This document shows positions 7,873-15,869 of a DNA stretch of 19,399 bases, piece after piece; positions within the stretch are counted from its first letter, which is position 1; each line of letters opens with the position of its first letter. The position numbers and the translations under genes are program-made. Origin of the DNA: Candidatus Aerophobota bacterium (GTDB lineage Bacteria > Aerophobota > Aerophobia > Aerophobales > B3-G15); the NCBI GenBank assembly GCA_021162265.1, contig JAGGZA010000110.1:1-19399 (forward strand), given 5' to 3'. The notes under the pieces are model-generated. The model made no database searches, had not been told where the DNA came from, and worked only from the letters and a program-made list of their open reading frames with translations.

Positions 7873-8148
7873 ATGCAAGAAAATACAGTCAGATACTCTG
7901 AAGGGAAAAGGGTTACTCTTTTTAGTGTATAATTAGGGACGCACAATATCAGAGCAAGATATGTAGGCTCATCAATCTTTGCAGAAATTCATATAGAGGT
8001 AGCTGGAAATATAAAAGTAAAGGAAGGGCATTTTATTGCTGATGAGGTTGAGAGAAAAATAATGGAAAATATAACCCAGGTAAGAGAAGTTCTTGTTCAT
8101 GTTGACCCTTATTTCCCAAAAAATAAAAATAAATCTGCGAGGAAGTAA
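7873..8148 (+). pseudogene. Relic of a cation diffusion facilitator (CDF) metal-ion transporter
   Basis: One frame from ATG 7873 reads MQENTVRYSEGKRVTLFSV, then TAA at 7930-7932. It goes on without another stop from 7933 to TAA 8146-8148 as GTHNIRARYVGSS, IFAEIHIEVAGN and EVERKIMENITQVREVLVHVDP. The second part is the C-terminal cytosolic dimerisation domain of CDF (FieF/ZitB-like) divalent-metal exporters. The first resembles the residues just before CDF helix 1. All six transmembrane helices, about 200 residues, are missing between them. I read this as an internal deletion with the joint near 7930-7936. There is no SD before 7873 and no usable start for the second part. The last codons carry the SD of glcD, which may explain why the 3' end is preserved. 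The C-terminal identification is firm; the N-terminal one is weaker. Confidence 0.75.
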
Positions 8149-9549
8149 ATGGACTACCAGAAGATAACACCTAAAATCATAAGAAAAATAGAAGAGATAG
8201 TGGATAAAAAATATGTATTGACCGATACACAGGACACTCATCCTTACTCCCATGATGAAACACCCGGGTTAAATTTTCCTCCAGAAGTCGTAGTTAAGGT
8301 AAAAGATACCCATCAGGTTGCAGATCTTCTTAAACTATGCAACAAAGAAAGAATTCCTCTCACCCCTCGGGGGGGAGGAACTGGACTAACCGGGGGAGCG
8401 GTTCCTTTAATGGGAGGAATTGTTCTTACATTTGAAAAAATGAGTAAAATAAAAGATATAGATAAAGAAAACTACATAGTAGTGGTTGAACCTGGTGTTA
8501 TAAATGGTAACCTTCAAAGGGAACTTGCAAAAGAAGGACTCTTTTATCCGGTAAACCCTGCCAGTATGGATAGTTGCACTATTGGAGGTAATGTTGCTGA
8601 ATCATCTTCTGGAGCAAACGCAGTGAAATATGGAGGCACAAAGGAATATGTAACCGGACTTGAGGTAGTTCTTCCCTGTGGAGACTTGATTAAACCAGGA
8701 GGAAGACTTGTAAAGAATGTTACAGATTATAAATTTATTCAACTTCTGGTTGGTTCAGAAGGGACTCTTGCAGCAATAACCGAGATAACATTAAGAGTTG
8801 TCCCTTTGCCTGAAGTAAAAGTTGACCTTATAGCAGGCTTAGATAGACTCTCATCTGCTTATAATATCCTGCGAAAGATATGGGAGAGAAAAATAATACC
8901 AACCAGCATTGAATATATTGATGAGGTAGCTATTAAAACGACAAAAGATTACATCCAGGATGACCTTTCTCTACCCCAGGCTTATCACTACATTACCATA
9001 GGAATAGACGGAAAGGAAGAAGAAGTTAACAGGAATATGGAGATTTTAAGCGATATTTTTATGCAAGAGAATATACAGGATGTCCTCGTGGCTGAGGACC
9101 GCAAAGCTCAGGAAAAACTATGGAAATTCAGGCAATCTATCAGAGATGCTCTATTAAATTCGGGAACTTTAATGGTGGAGGAAGATATAGTTGTTCCCCG
9201 GAGCAGGATAATAGAATTTATGGAAAAAAGTAAAAAGGTATATCAAAAATATAATTTAAAAACAGGAGTATATGGACATCTGGGAGATGGAAATGTCCAT
9301 TATAACTTTATAAAAACCTCTTCTTCAGAAAGGGAGTGGGAGCAAAGAGTGGAAAAAGCCCTGAGTGAACTTTTCAAAATAGCTATTTCTCTTGGTGGAA
9401 AGATATCCGGTGAACATGGTATTGGTGTAACAAAGAAAAAGTTCCTTCATCTTGCTTTAAATAAAGCCGAGATTGAGCTGATGAGAAGGACAAAAATAGC
9501 CTTTGACCCTAACAACATACTGAACCCTGGAAAAATATTTGACCTTTGA
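8149..9549 (+). CDS. glcD: FAD-linked 2-hydroxyacid dehydrogenase, GlcD family
   Basis: A 466-aa cytosolic flavoprotein of the glycolate oxidase subunit D / D-lactate dehydrogenase group. Residues about 43-220 form the FAD-binding PCMH-type domain, with PRGGGTGLTGG (73-83), NPASMDSCTIGGNVAESSSG (136-155) and LVGSEGTL (200-207). Residues about 225-466 form the FAD-oxidase C-terminal domain, with GHLGDGNVHYN (376-386) and SGEHGIG (420-426), which carry the usual metal-binding histidines H377, H384 and H423. It would oxidise a 2-hydroxyacid to the 2-oxoacid. Substrate and electron acceptor cannot be read from sequence, and no GlcE, GlcF or EtfAB gene is adjacent. Its ATG abuts the stop of the CDF relic, with SD GAGGA in the relic. 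It is first in the six-gene run to 15869. Confidence 0.92.
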   Translation: MDYQKITPKIIRKIEEIVDKKYVLTDTQDTHPYSHDETPGLNFPPEVVVKVKDTHQVADLLKLCNKERIPLTPRGGGTGLTGGAVPLMGGIVLTFEKMSKIKDIDKENYIVVVEPGVINGNLQRELAKEGLFYPVNPASMDSCTIGGNVAESSSGANAVKYGGTKEYVTGLEVVLPCGDLIKPGGRLVKNVTDYKFIQLLVGSEGTLAAITEITLRVVPLPEVKVDLIAGLDRLSSAYNILRKIWERKIIPTSIEYIDEVAIKTTKDYIQDDLSLPQAYHYITIGIDGKEEEVNRNMEILSDIFMQENIQDVLVAEDRKAQEKLWKFRQSIRDALLNSGTLMVEEDIVVPRSRIIEFMEKSKKVYQKYNLKTGVYGHLGDGNVHYNFIKTSSSEREWEQRVEKALSELFKIAISLGGKISGEHGIGVTKKKFLHLALNKAEIELMRRTKIAFDPNNILNPGKIFDL

Positions 9550-9557
9550 GGACAAAA

Positions 9558-10382
9558 ATGGCTATCTGGAGCCAGAAAACAGCTAACATAAAAATAGACG
9601 GTTTTGTAATTCCAGCAACAGCTTCCGGATGGCATAATTGTGGAGCCTGGGTGGTATGGGTTGAGTTAAACCCTTATAAGCTGGGGAAAAAAATACCCAG
9701 AAATAGCTTTTATAACCTGCGCATAGAACTTTACTCGCCTAAGGTAAAGTTTGGTCTTTCTCCGGGAGAACTGGAAAAAATAGGAATAGAGATTGAAAAA
9801 ATACTTGATACTTATACCTTTAATTTAAATAAGGCAGAACTTATAGGGAAAACTTACCGTAAGATGTTTACAGGAACTTTAATTGCTTACATAATTGCCC
9901 TCCTCACAGCTTATGGATGGTGGTTTATATGGTTCAGACAACCCTTTCATGCACTGGTGGGAATAGATAACTGGTGGAAGAACCTGCAAGCAGGAAAACT
10001 TTCAAACTATCATATAAGAGAGGTAGTAATCGGGAAAGAGCATCTTAAACAATCAGCTATAGATGAAGTTTATCGCTACTTTAAGACTCTCAAGGGAAGA
10101 TATCTTGAAATATGCCAAAAATTAAGAGATTACTGTAAAACCCAGAAGTTAAAAAATCCTGCTTTTGAAAAAATTGAAAACGCTTACAGACAAATAATCC
10201 TATCGGAGATTGAAGATAGCTTTCTTGTTAAAATGGTAGCTCACACTTTTCCCCAGAAGTTAGTCCGTTTTTTTCTTGGAGATATGGTTCTCATCCCCAG
10301 GGTCCCCACGCCAAGCATTATTGTTCCTGTAAGAGATCTTGACTATGACCTCTCCTCTTTCCTGGAGGAAAAAAATGGCTAA
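9558..10382 (+). CDS. Protein of unknown family, one predicted membrane helix (operon gene 2)
   Basis: I do not recognise this 274-aa protein. It is basic and rich in Trp/Tyr. Residues 1-90 look like a soluble alpha/beta segment (IKIDGFVIPATASGWHNCG, NLRIELYSPKVKFGLS). A likely membrane helix spans about 105-126 (TGTLIAYIIALLTAYGWWF). Residues 150-235 are mostly charged helix (YRYFKTLKGRYLEICQK). The end (VLIPRVPTPSIIVPVRDLDY) is beta-like. I chose ATG 9558 over the in-frame TTG 9546 because GAGGA lies 5 bases before it and the TTG has no SD. It starts 8 bases after glcD and overlaps the next gene by 8 bases. The overlap chain makes joint work with genes 3 to 6 likely. Confidence 0.75.
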   Translation: MAIWSQKTANIKIDGFVIPATASGWHNCGAWVVWVELNPYKLGKKIPRNSFYNLRIELYSPKVKFGLSPGELEKIGIEIEKILDTYTFNLNKAELIGKTYRKMFTGTLIAYIIALLTAYGWWFIWFRQPFHALVGIDNWWKNLQAGKLSNYHIREVVIGKEHLKQSAIDEVYRYFKTLKGRYLEICQKLRDYCKTQKLKNPAFEKIENAYRQIILSEIEDSFLVKMVAHTFPQKLVRFFLGDMVLIPRVPTPSIIVPVRDLDYDLSSFLEEKNG

Positions 10383-11172
10383 AATAGACCTCTATCAGGT
10401 ATGGCAAAAAGACGCGTATACGCTTGTCACCCACACTGACCCTCTCTTTTTCACCGATAGACTGGTAAGAAATCAGAAGATATTCAGAAGAAGAGAAACC
10501 CTGGATATTATACTTAACGTGGAAAAGATAGACAGGTCCCTGTGGGAAATAGGAAAGATATCTCCTTTTTTAAAGGTGGAGGAAGAAGGTGAAGATTTAA
10601 AAATTATCCCTCAGAAAAAATTATCCTCTCACCTTGAAAGAAATCTTTTATGTGCTTTTAGAGATACTCTATTCCAGGATGAAAGTATTGCAACCCAGCA
10701 CCTTTTATACCAGGACCTTTTTCTTTACTATGGTAGATATAGATTTGGCGGATTCTATGGAATTATCTTCAGGTTATTTCCTCTTGTCTTCATAATGAGA
10801 GTGGTCAAAGGTTATCAACCCATGGTCTGGCAAATGCTTTTAGTTGACCCTTACTTTTTAAATAAGGCAAGAGAGAAAATAGTTTCCTGGTATGGTGAAA
10901 TAGAAGAAGGAATAAAATATGCTTTTACCAATATAACTCTTACTCAGAAGGAAAATATAGCCCTGAGAGCTTTAAATAACATAGTAAGAGAAAACAGGGG
11001 TAAGGAAGGGTTTAATATAGCCTCTAAACTATGCGATAAATTAGGGTTGGGGTTTCTAAAGGACTTTTACTGGACAGCAACGCAAGCTACTGAAGATACA
11101 GAGTGGGATATATACAAAAAACCACCCATTCCTTTCACACTCTGGCCAAAAAAACTTGAAAATGAAATTTAA
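10375..11172 (+). CDS. Protein of unknown family (operon gene 3)
   Basis: I do not recognise this 265-aa protein. Residues 1-115 appear soluble (MAKIDLYQVWQKDAYTLVTH; RRRETLDIILNVEKIDRSLW). A hydrophobic stretch at about 124-157 (GGFYGIIFRLFPLVFIMRVV, then MVWQMLLV) could touch or cross the membrane. A helical region follows, ending in a proline-rich tail (KKPPIPFTLWPKK). The ATG at 10375 is preferred to the in-frame ATG 10339 because GGAGG sits 7 to 8 bases before it. It overlaps gene 2 by 8 bases and gene 4 by 11. It is similar in length to gene 2, but I see no convincing similarity between them by eye. Confidence 0.75.
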   Translation: MAKIDLYQVWQKDAYTLVTHTDPLFFTDRLVRNQKIFRRRETLDIILNVEKIDRSLWEIGKISPFLKVEEEGEDLKIIPQKKLSSHLERNLLCAFRDTLFQDESIATQHLLYQDLFLYYGRYRFGGFYGIIFRLFPLVFIMRVVKGYQPMVWQMLLVDPYFLNKAREKIVSWYGEIEEGIKYAFTNITLTQKENIALRALNNIVRENRGKEGFNIASKLCDKLGLGFLKDFYWTATQATEDTEWDIYKKPPIPFTLWPKKLENEI

Positions 11173-12388
11173 AAATTGGTTAACAAGAAAACTGGATAAA
11201 AAAATAGATAGAATAGTGAACCGTTTTAAGTTAAATCTTTCCACTTATGATAGTGGAGTAATAGACTATAGCCTGGTCAATCAGCCTGAAATCAATAGAT
11301 TAAAAGAAATCCCTTATCCAGAATTCATTGAGAGAGTGGCTAAAATAGTACAGGAGAACAATCTGCCTATAAAATTTGTTCCAGTTAAAGACTTTGACAA
11401 CCCTGACAGGGATTTCAAAACTCAACCTCTCGGATACAGAATATATACACTGGAACTTGGTAATCCCTCCGCCTCTAATAAAATTGTTATAGAAGGAACC
11501 TGTCACGGAGGAGAGAGAATCCATTCCATAACCTGTATCCTTGTTGCGCTATCTTTATGTAAAGAAGGTGCCTTAAGAGAAAAAATTCTCCAGAAATCTC
11601 ACATTTCTATTTTACCTGCAGCTGATCCACTTGGGTGGCAGAAAAAAACAAGAGCTTATGTAAATATGAGGGGAGATGAAACAAGAAACCCTGTTGTTGT
11701 AAATATGCAGCATATAAGGAACTTATTTGGATGGAGTGATGCAAATGCCGTATTTGGAAGAAACCTGGAAGAAGCAAAAAGCCCGAGGATAAGAGCTATT
11801 GAGAAACATTTTATGGAACAATTTGGACCTCCAACCCTTTACAATTCATTGCATGAGACGGTTATGTTTGGCTCGCATCTTTTTTACGGAAATGCAGGAA
11901 TAATGATCCTCATCCATCACTACTTCCCGGAGCAGGTGCGAGACATTATCTTTTCTCTGCGCTATGCCCTGACAAGAGGAGAAAAGATAGAAAAAGCCTT
12001 AAGAAAGTTCAATCCCCTTGCTGAACTAAAGTACACTGAGGAATACCTGGAATACCATCCTGCTTTTGAAAAGGCAAAATCCATAAGGAACTACATAAAG
12101 AGAATGGGAATAAGAACCTTTGAAGATAAGTTTTTTAGAGTGGAAAGGGAGTTTCCGGTTCCCGGCCCAAAGTCTGAGATAACCATAGCTGAAAGTTTAC
12201 TTATAACAGGACCTCTTTACGTTAAAGCAGGCATAGTTCTTGCTCCAGATTATTACGAAAAAATGAGTGGTTGCGTGGGTCAAACGATAGAGACTTTTTC
12301 ACAATCAGAGAGCGAAAGAATAATTCAGGGGGCAGCTTTCATCGATGGAAGTTTAAGGTGTGAGGTTCTCGGAGAGTACTATGAGTGA
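11162..12388 (+). CDS. M14-like zinc carboxypeptidase/deacylase-type hydrolase
   Basis: A 408-aa protein without a signal peptide, so probably cytosolic or membrane-attached through its basic amphipathic start (FKNWLTRKLDKKIDRIVNRF). The central part shows the M14 / AstE-aspartoacylase pattern. A strand leads to GTCHGGER with the zinc ligands HxxE (H115, E118). A hydrophobic helix and strand follow, then LPAADPLGWQKKTRAYVN (151-168). The third ligand is probably H231 in NSLHE. A candidate catalytic Glu is E377 in GQTIETFS. Spacing H115-H231-E377 fits the family. It may remove a C-terminal residue or an acyl group; the substrate is unknown. ATG 11162 lacks an SD and lies inside the end of gene 3, so it should depend on translational coupling. 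The in-frame TTG at 11156 is less likely. Confidence 0.72.
   Translation: MKFKNWLTRKLDKKIDRIVNRFKLNLSTYDSGVIDYSLVNQPEINRLKEIPYPEFIERVAKIVQENNLPIKFVPVKDFDNPDRDFKTQPLGYRIYTLELGNPSASNKIVIEGTCHGGERIHSITCILVALSLCKEGALREKILQKSHISILPAADPLGWQKKTRAYVNMRGDETRNPVVVNMQHIRNLFGWSDANAVFGRNLEEAKSPRIRAIEKHFMEQFGPPTLYNSLHETVMFGSHLFYGNAGIMILIHHYFPEQVRDIIFSLRYALTRGEKIEKALRKFNPLAELKYTEEYLEYHPAFEKAKSIRNYIKRMGIRTFEDKFFRVEREFPVPGPKSEITIAESLLITGPLYVKAGIVLAPDYYEKMSGCVGQTIETFSQSESERIIQGAAFIDGSLRCEVLGEYYE
12371..12376 (+). promoter_or_regulatory. RBS that decides the start of operon gene 5
   Basis: GGAGAG at 12371-12376 stands 4 bases before ATG 12381. The alternative in-frame GTG at 12360 has only AAGGT just upstream and would add seven residues (MRFSEST). 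The SD is inside the last codons of the M14-like gene, giving an 8-base gene overlap. Confidence 0.6.
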
Positions 12389-14729
12389 TTTAACCTATAC
12401 TCTTGAATACATAAAGGTTCCCCATCCCTTAAAAGAAGAGGGATACATAGTAGCAGGAGAGGATTATCAACTTCAAAAAACACTGTATAAAATCTACCCT
12501 TACTACAAGAACCCAAGATACAATCTTCCTCGCCTGGAAAGAAAAATATTTGTCAGCAGTGAAAACCAGGGAGATTTAAAAGCTCTGGAAAAAGAGATAT
12601 CTTCTTACGAGAAAAATCTTATAGAGAATTTAAAAAAGAAAATATATCTGCGAATTATCAAGGTTTGGCTGCGGCTCGGAGTATCTTTTGCCGCATCCTA
12701 TCTTATCTGGACATTACTCTGGAGATTCCCCTGGCTTTACTCTGCTATTGACAGCTGCTTTAGAACAGTGGGCGACTTTTTAAGCCCCTATGCAGTGGCA
12801 ATAATAATCCTGGCTCCCTCCATAGCTTTCCTTTATTTCTCATTTACAGGTAAGAATTCTCTTATTAAGATGTACAGAGGATTAAAGCCCTTTGAGATTT
12901 ACCATCAGTTAGGAAAGGACCACTCCTACAGATTCATCAAAGAATTGGAAAGGCTAAAGAAAAACCTTAAAAAGGAAATAGGAGAAAATAATCCTCTAAT
13001 TGAAGAGCTAAAATCTCTCCAGGAAACTCTTTACAATAAAAAATGGAATATGGTCGAGGATATCCTGCGACAGATACTGGAAACTATTTCTTCTGACCCT
13101 GAATTTCCCTGGGGAGAGAAAAAAAATATAGCTGCAATGGTTGAGGATGCTCTCTATCAGTTAAGAAATAAATTTAAATTTGCCCCACTAAAAGTAATCT
13201 CTAATTTAAATGGAAACTTATCCCCCATGGAAGAAAATAAGCTTCTCTCTTTATCAAAATTTTTCTCATCCAAGGAGTTTGTCGGGCTCAGAAATAAGAT
13301 AATAAAGGATTACTCTCTCCTGAGGGAAGCTAATTCCACAATGAAGCGTATAGAAATCACTCATAAGATATCCTCGCACTTCCAGAGAATGATATTCCTG
13401 TGTTCTCGTTATCATATGGGAGAGAATTTTCTTCCTTACGAGAGAGGAACAACTCTAAAAAATTTATATCATGAGTTATTTGTTAGTTTTGGTAAGGCAA
13501 GCCATTTCCTTCGCAAGAGAAAACCGGGTAATCTGGTCTCCCATAACTTTATAAAAAAACTGCAAAGAAAGGTTGAAATAACCTTTAATTTTAATAAGAA
13601 AAAGACAAATTCCTGTTTATTGGGACTTATAGCAAATCCAGCAGGAGGAATTTTAATCTCCTTCGGTATCCTAATATGTGCTGCAATGTTAACAGGATTT
13701 TACTTTTTAAGTCCCGATGAAACCTCTATTATCCATCATTATCGCTTTGGATATCAGGGTTTTTTAGGTGAAGAGATTTATGTAAAGAACTACTCCTGTG
13801 CCTGCATATTAAAATTGCAAAATTTAAAACTCTTCTGGGAACCCCCCAAGCCATTTTATTTTGTTCACACTGTGAACTCAAAAAAGATTTATTCAACTGA
13901 TGTTTTTATGATTCTCAGGGAGACAGAACCCTCGGGATTGCTGGACAGGTTCTTTCACCTCTTCCGGGAGGAATGGGGAAGGGGTTACTCAGGAATAGAT
14001 TTCCACTTTGCTTACAGGGTGATAAACCCGGAACTATGGGCAAAATACGATTATGATGGAAAAGGTAGAGAACGTTTATCCCGTGACCTTGAATATCACA
14101 TCATGCATTATATGGAGAAAAAAAGAGTAAGCTACCAGGAAAAGCTGTACAGAGAAAATTCCGCTGAAATTAAATCTCACTTTAAAAAATGCCTTATCCA
14201 GGGAAAGGTAAAAGAATGGATAAGAAGATTTCTCTATCCCTCACCTCTTGATACCTACCGCACTGGCTCCATGTATGAGAGATACCTTGCCGGACTAAGG
14301 TGGCTTAAAGAACACCCCAGAATGAAGGGCAATCCAGAGTGGCAGAAGTTTGTGGAACATGAAATAAAGAATATAGAAAAACTCAACCAGGAGGAAAACG
14401 AGGAACTTATATACCAGCCTTTAAAAGTTAAAAAGATAATGAAAAATCCTACAATAGCAAAGCTTGAAACTTACGAAAATCTATACAGAACTATTTACTA
14501 TCTGGTAGTAGAGGACCTTATTAATGATAAAATTATTGAAGAGGTAAAAAACGGGGAAAATAAAGGAGTTCCTGGCAATATAAGAAAGGAGGTAGTAGAC
14601 TGGGTTCACCAGAATTCCAGGATTGAGCAACTAATTGGAATTGAAATAACAGATGTTAAACCCTTGCTCAAAAAAATAAGTGCTCTTGGCTGGCAAAATG
14701 AGCTGAGAAAAAAGCAAAATTTAATCTGA
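12381..14729 (+). CDS. Large membrane protein with a divergent SPFH (HflK-like) domain
   Basis: A 782-aa protein. Two transmembrane helices are likely at about 97-117 and 136-156. A helical soluble region of about 260 aa follows, then a third helix at about 420-442. Directly after it, SPDETSIIHHYRFGYQ (444-459) copies the HflK/prohibitin start (pGExgvv.rFG). GIDFHFAYRVINPELWAKYD (538-557) matches the HflK strand and YRVTNPEKY motif. Near the C-terminus, LIGIEITDVKPLLK (751-764) matches the GI.v.DV end of SPFH domains. Between these lies an insert of about 110 charged residues (615-735). In HflK, the region after the helix sits outside the cytoplasm and oligomerises into a cage. The SPFH assignment is by eye; the N-terminal 440 residues are unlike any HflK I know. 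It overlaps the M14-like gene and lies 6 bases before its probable partner. Confidence 0.72.
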   Translation: MSDLTYTLEYIKVPHPLKEEGYIVAGEDYQLQKTLYKIYPYYKNPRYNLPRLERKIFVSSENQGDLKALEKEISSYEKNLIENLKKKIYLRIIKVWLRLGVSFAASYLIWTLLWRFPWLYSAIDSCFRTVGDFLSPYAVAIIILAPSIAFLYFSFTGKNSLIKMYRGLKPFEIYHQLGKDHSYRFIKELERLKKNLKKEIGENNPLIEELKSLQETLYNKKWNMVEDILRQILETISSDPEFPWGEKKNIAAMVEDALYQLRNKFKFAPLKVISNLNGNLSPMEENKLLSLSKFFSSKEFVGLRNKIIKDYSLLREANSTMKRIEITHKISSHFQRMIFLCSRYHMGENFLPYERGTTLKNLYHELFVSFGKASHFLRKRKPGNLVSHNFIKKLQRKVEITFNFNKKKTNSCLLGLIANPAGGILISFGILICAAMLTGFYFLSPDETSIIHHYRFGYQGFLGEEIYVKNYSCACILKLQNLKLFWEPPKPFYFVHTVNSKKIYSTDVFMILRETEPSGLLDRFFHLFREEWGRGYSGIDFHFAYRVINPELWAKYDYDGKGRERLSRDLEYHIMHYMEKKRVSYQEKLYRENSAEIKSHFKKCLIQGKVKEWIRRFLYPSPLDTYRTGSMYERYLAGLRWLKEHPRMKGNPEWQKFVEHEIKNIEKLNQEENEELIYQPLKVKKIMKNPTIAKLETYENLYRTIYYLVVEDLINDKIIEEVKNGENKGVPGNIRKEVVDWVHQNSRIEQLIGIEITDVKPLLKKISALGWQNELRKKQNLI

Positions 14730-14735
14730 GGAAAG

Positions 14736-15869
14736 ATGAAAGCAAAAGGATTTATATCAGCAATAGCAGGTGGAATTTTAGGAACCATTATTATTTTTGT
14801 AGGGGCAGGAATTATTGACTACCTGGTTACCTCAAGACAAACAATAGGACCGGGTGAAAGTGCCATTATAAGAGAGGTATGGAAAAAAGAAGGACCTCTT
14901 ATTGGTCCATCTTCACCCCCTTATAGCGTGAGAACAGTTGAAAATAATTCTTCAAAGAGTATCATTTTCACCATTCAACCCTTTCCTTTTGGTTACGTGG
15001 AGGAGATTTTGAAAAAAGGAGAATCAAAGACATTCTCTTTTAATCTGCCTCTCTGGACAAAGGATAATGTAACCTTCAATCCTGATGATTCAAGTATCGC
15101 CAGAGTTCTCACGGTAAAGGGAAAGTTCCAGATTGAAAATATAAAGCTTTATGCTGCAAACCTTGATTATTTAAAACTCTCGTATGCAAAAGATGGAGAT
15201 TTGCTTTATCCTGTAAAAAGTTTTCTTCTACAAAGAGGAATGGATATAAAATTAGAAAGCAGAAAGAGGCTCTTTTCAGAAGTTGTATACTTTGATTTTT
15301 CCGGATTTCTTTCCAGCAAAATAGACCAATGGGGAAAAAGTATTGCTCAAAAGTACACCATGCTGGCAAAATCCATCCGTGAGAAAAATATAACCTCAAA
15401 GGAAGAGAAGGAAAAATTTGTTGCCAGTTGGCTTGAAAAATACCCCTGGTATAAACTGGAACCAGAGTATGTGGAAAAATTAAGAGAAAACTCTGAGGTG
15501 CAAACCTTATTTCAAAAATACCTTGAAGCTCTCCGCTCAAATAACAAGGAACTTTCCCTCTCCTGTCTTAAAGAAATCCAGGATTTTTTCACCGCCTACA
15601 TTGAAAAAAATCCTCAGGCTTACAATAAGGAAAAGTGGGAATATGTAAAGTCAATTCTTCTAAAACCGGGACAGCTTCCTCCTGAATATAAACCTGAAAT
15701 GGTTTACCCTTTAGTAGAAAAGCATATTAAAGATATCAAAGAAAAATACCTGCAAAGTCAGAAAGAAAACATACTAAAAATTTATGGAGTGAAAATATCA
15801 AACCTGCAAGTAAAGATAAAAGATGATTTGACCACAAAATACCCCTATCTTTTAATGCAGAGCGAGTAA
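14736..15869 (+). CDS. Divergent SPFH-type (HflC-like) membrane protein
   Basis: A 377-aa protein with one N-terminal membrane helix (about 8-30, GGILGTIIIFVGAGIIDYLV), then QTIGPGESAIIREVW (35-49), the place and wording of the SPFH start. A beta-rich part follows to about 190, including the strand VLTVKGKFQIEN (124-135). A long helical region runs to 345, and the end KIYGVKISNLQVKI (348-361) resembles the closing strand of SPFH domains (yGi.v.dv.i). Single-helix topology and size are like HflC. It probably pairs with the preceding SPFH-like protein, as HflK and HflC do. SD GAGGA precedes the ATG, 6 bases after the previous stop. It is last in the operon. The family call is moderate because overall similarity looks low. 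Confidence 0.68.
   Translation: MKAKGFISAIAGGILGTIIIFVGAGIIDYLVTSRQTIGPGESAIIREVWKKEGPLIGPSSPPYSVRTVENNSSKSIIFTIQPFPFGYVEEILKKGESKTFSFNLPLWTKDNVTFNPDDSSIARVLTVKGKFQIENIKLYAANLDYLKLSYAKDGDLLYPVKSFLLQRGMDIKLESRKRLFSEVVYFDFSGFLSSKIDQWGKSIAQKYTMLAKSIREKNITSKEEKEKFVASWLEKYPWYKLEPEYVEKLRENSEVQTLFQKYLEALRSNNKELSLSCLKEIQDFFTAYIEKNPQAYNKEKWEYVKSILLKPGQLPPEYKPEMVYPLVEKHIKDIKEKYLQSQKENILKIYGVKISNLQVKIKDDLTTKYPYLLMQSE

Noticed and set aside
7972..8253. 93-aa minus-strand ORF
   Set aside because: It is antisense to the CDF relic and the glcD start; its Phe/Tyr-rich composition is that of a reverse-complement shadow.
10339..10374. Longer N-terminus for operon gene 3 from ATG 10339
   Set aside because: No SD precedes it, and it would overlap gene 2 by 44 bases; ATG 10375 has GGAGG at good spacing.
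15109..15540. 143-aa minus-strand ORF
   Set aside because: It is antisense to the HflC-like gene, rich in Phe/Cys/Leu as expected of a shadow frame, and without an SD.
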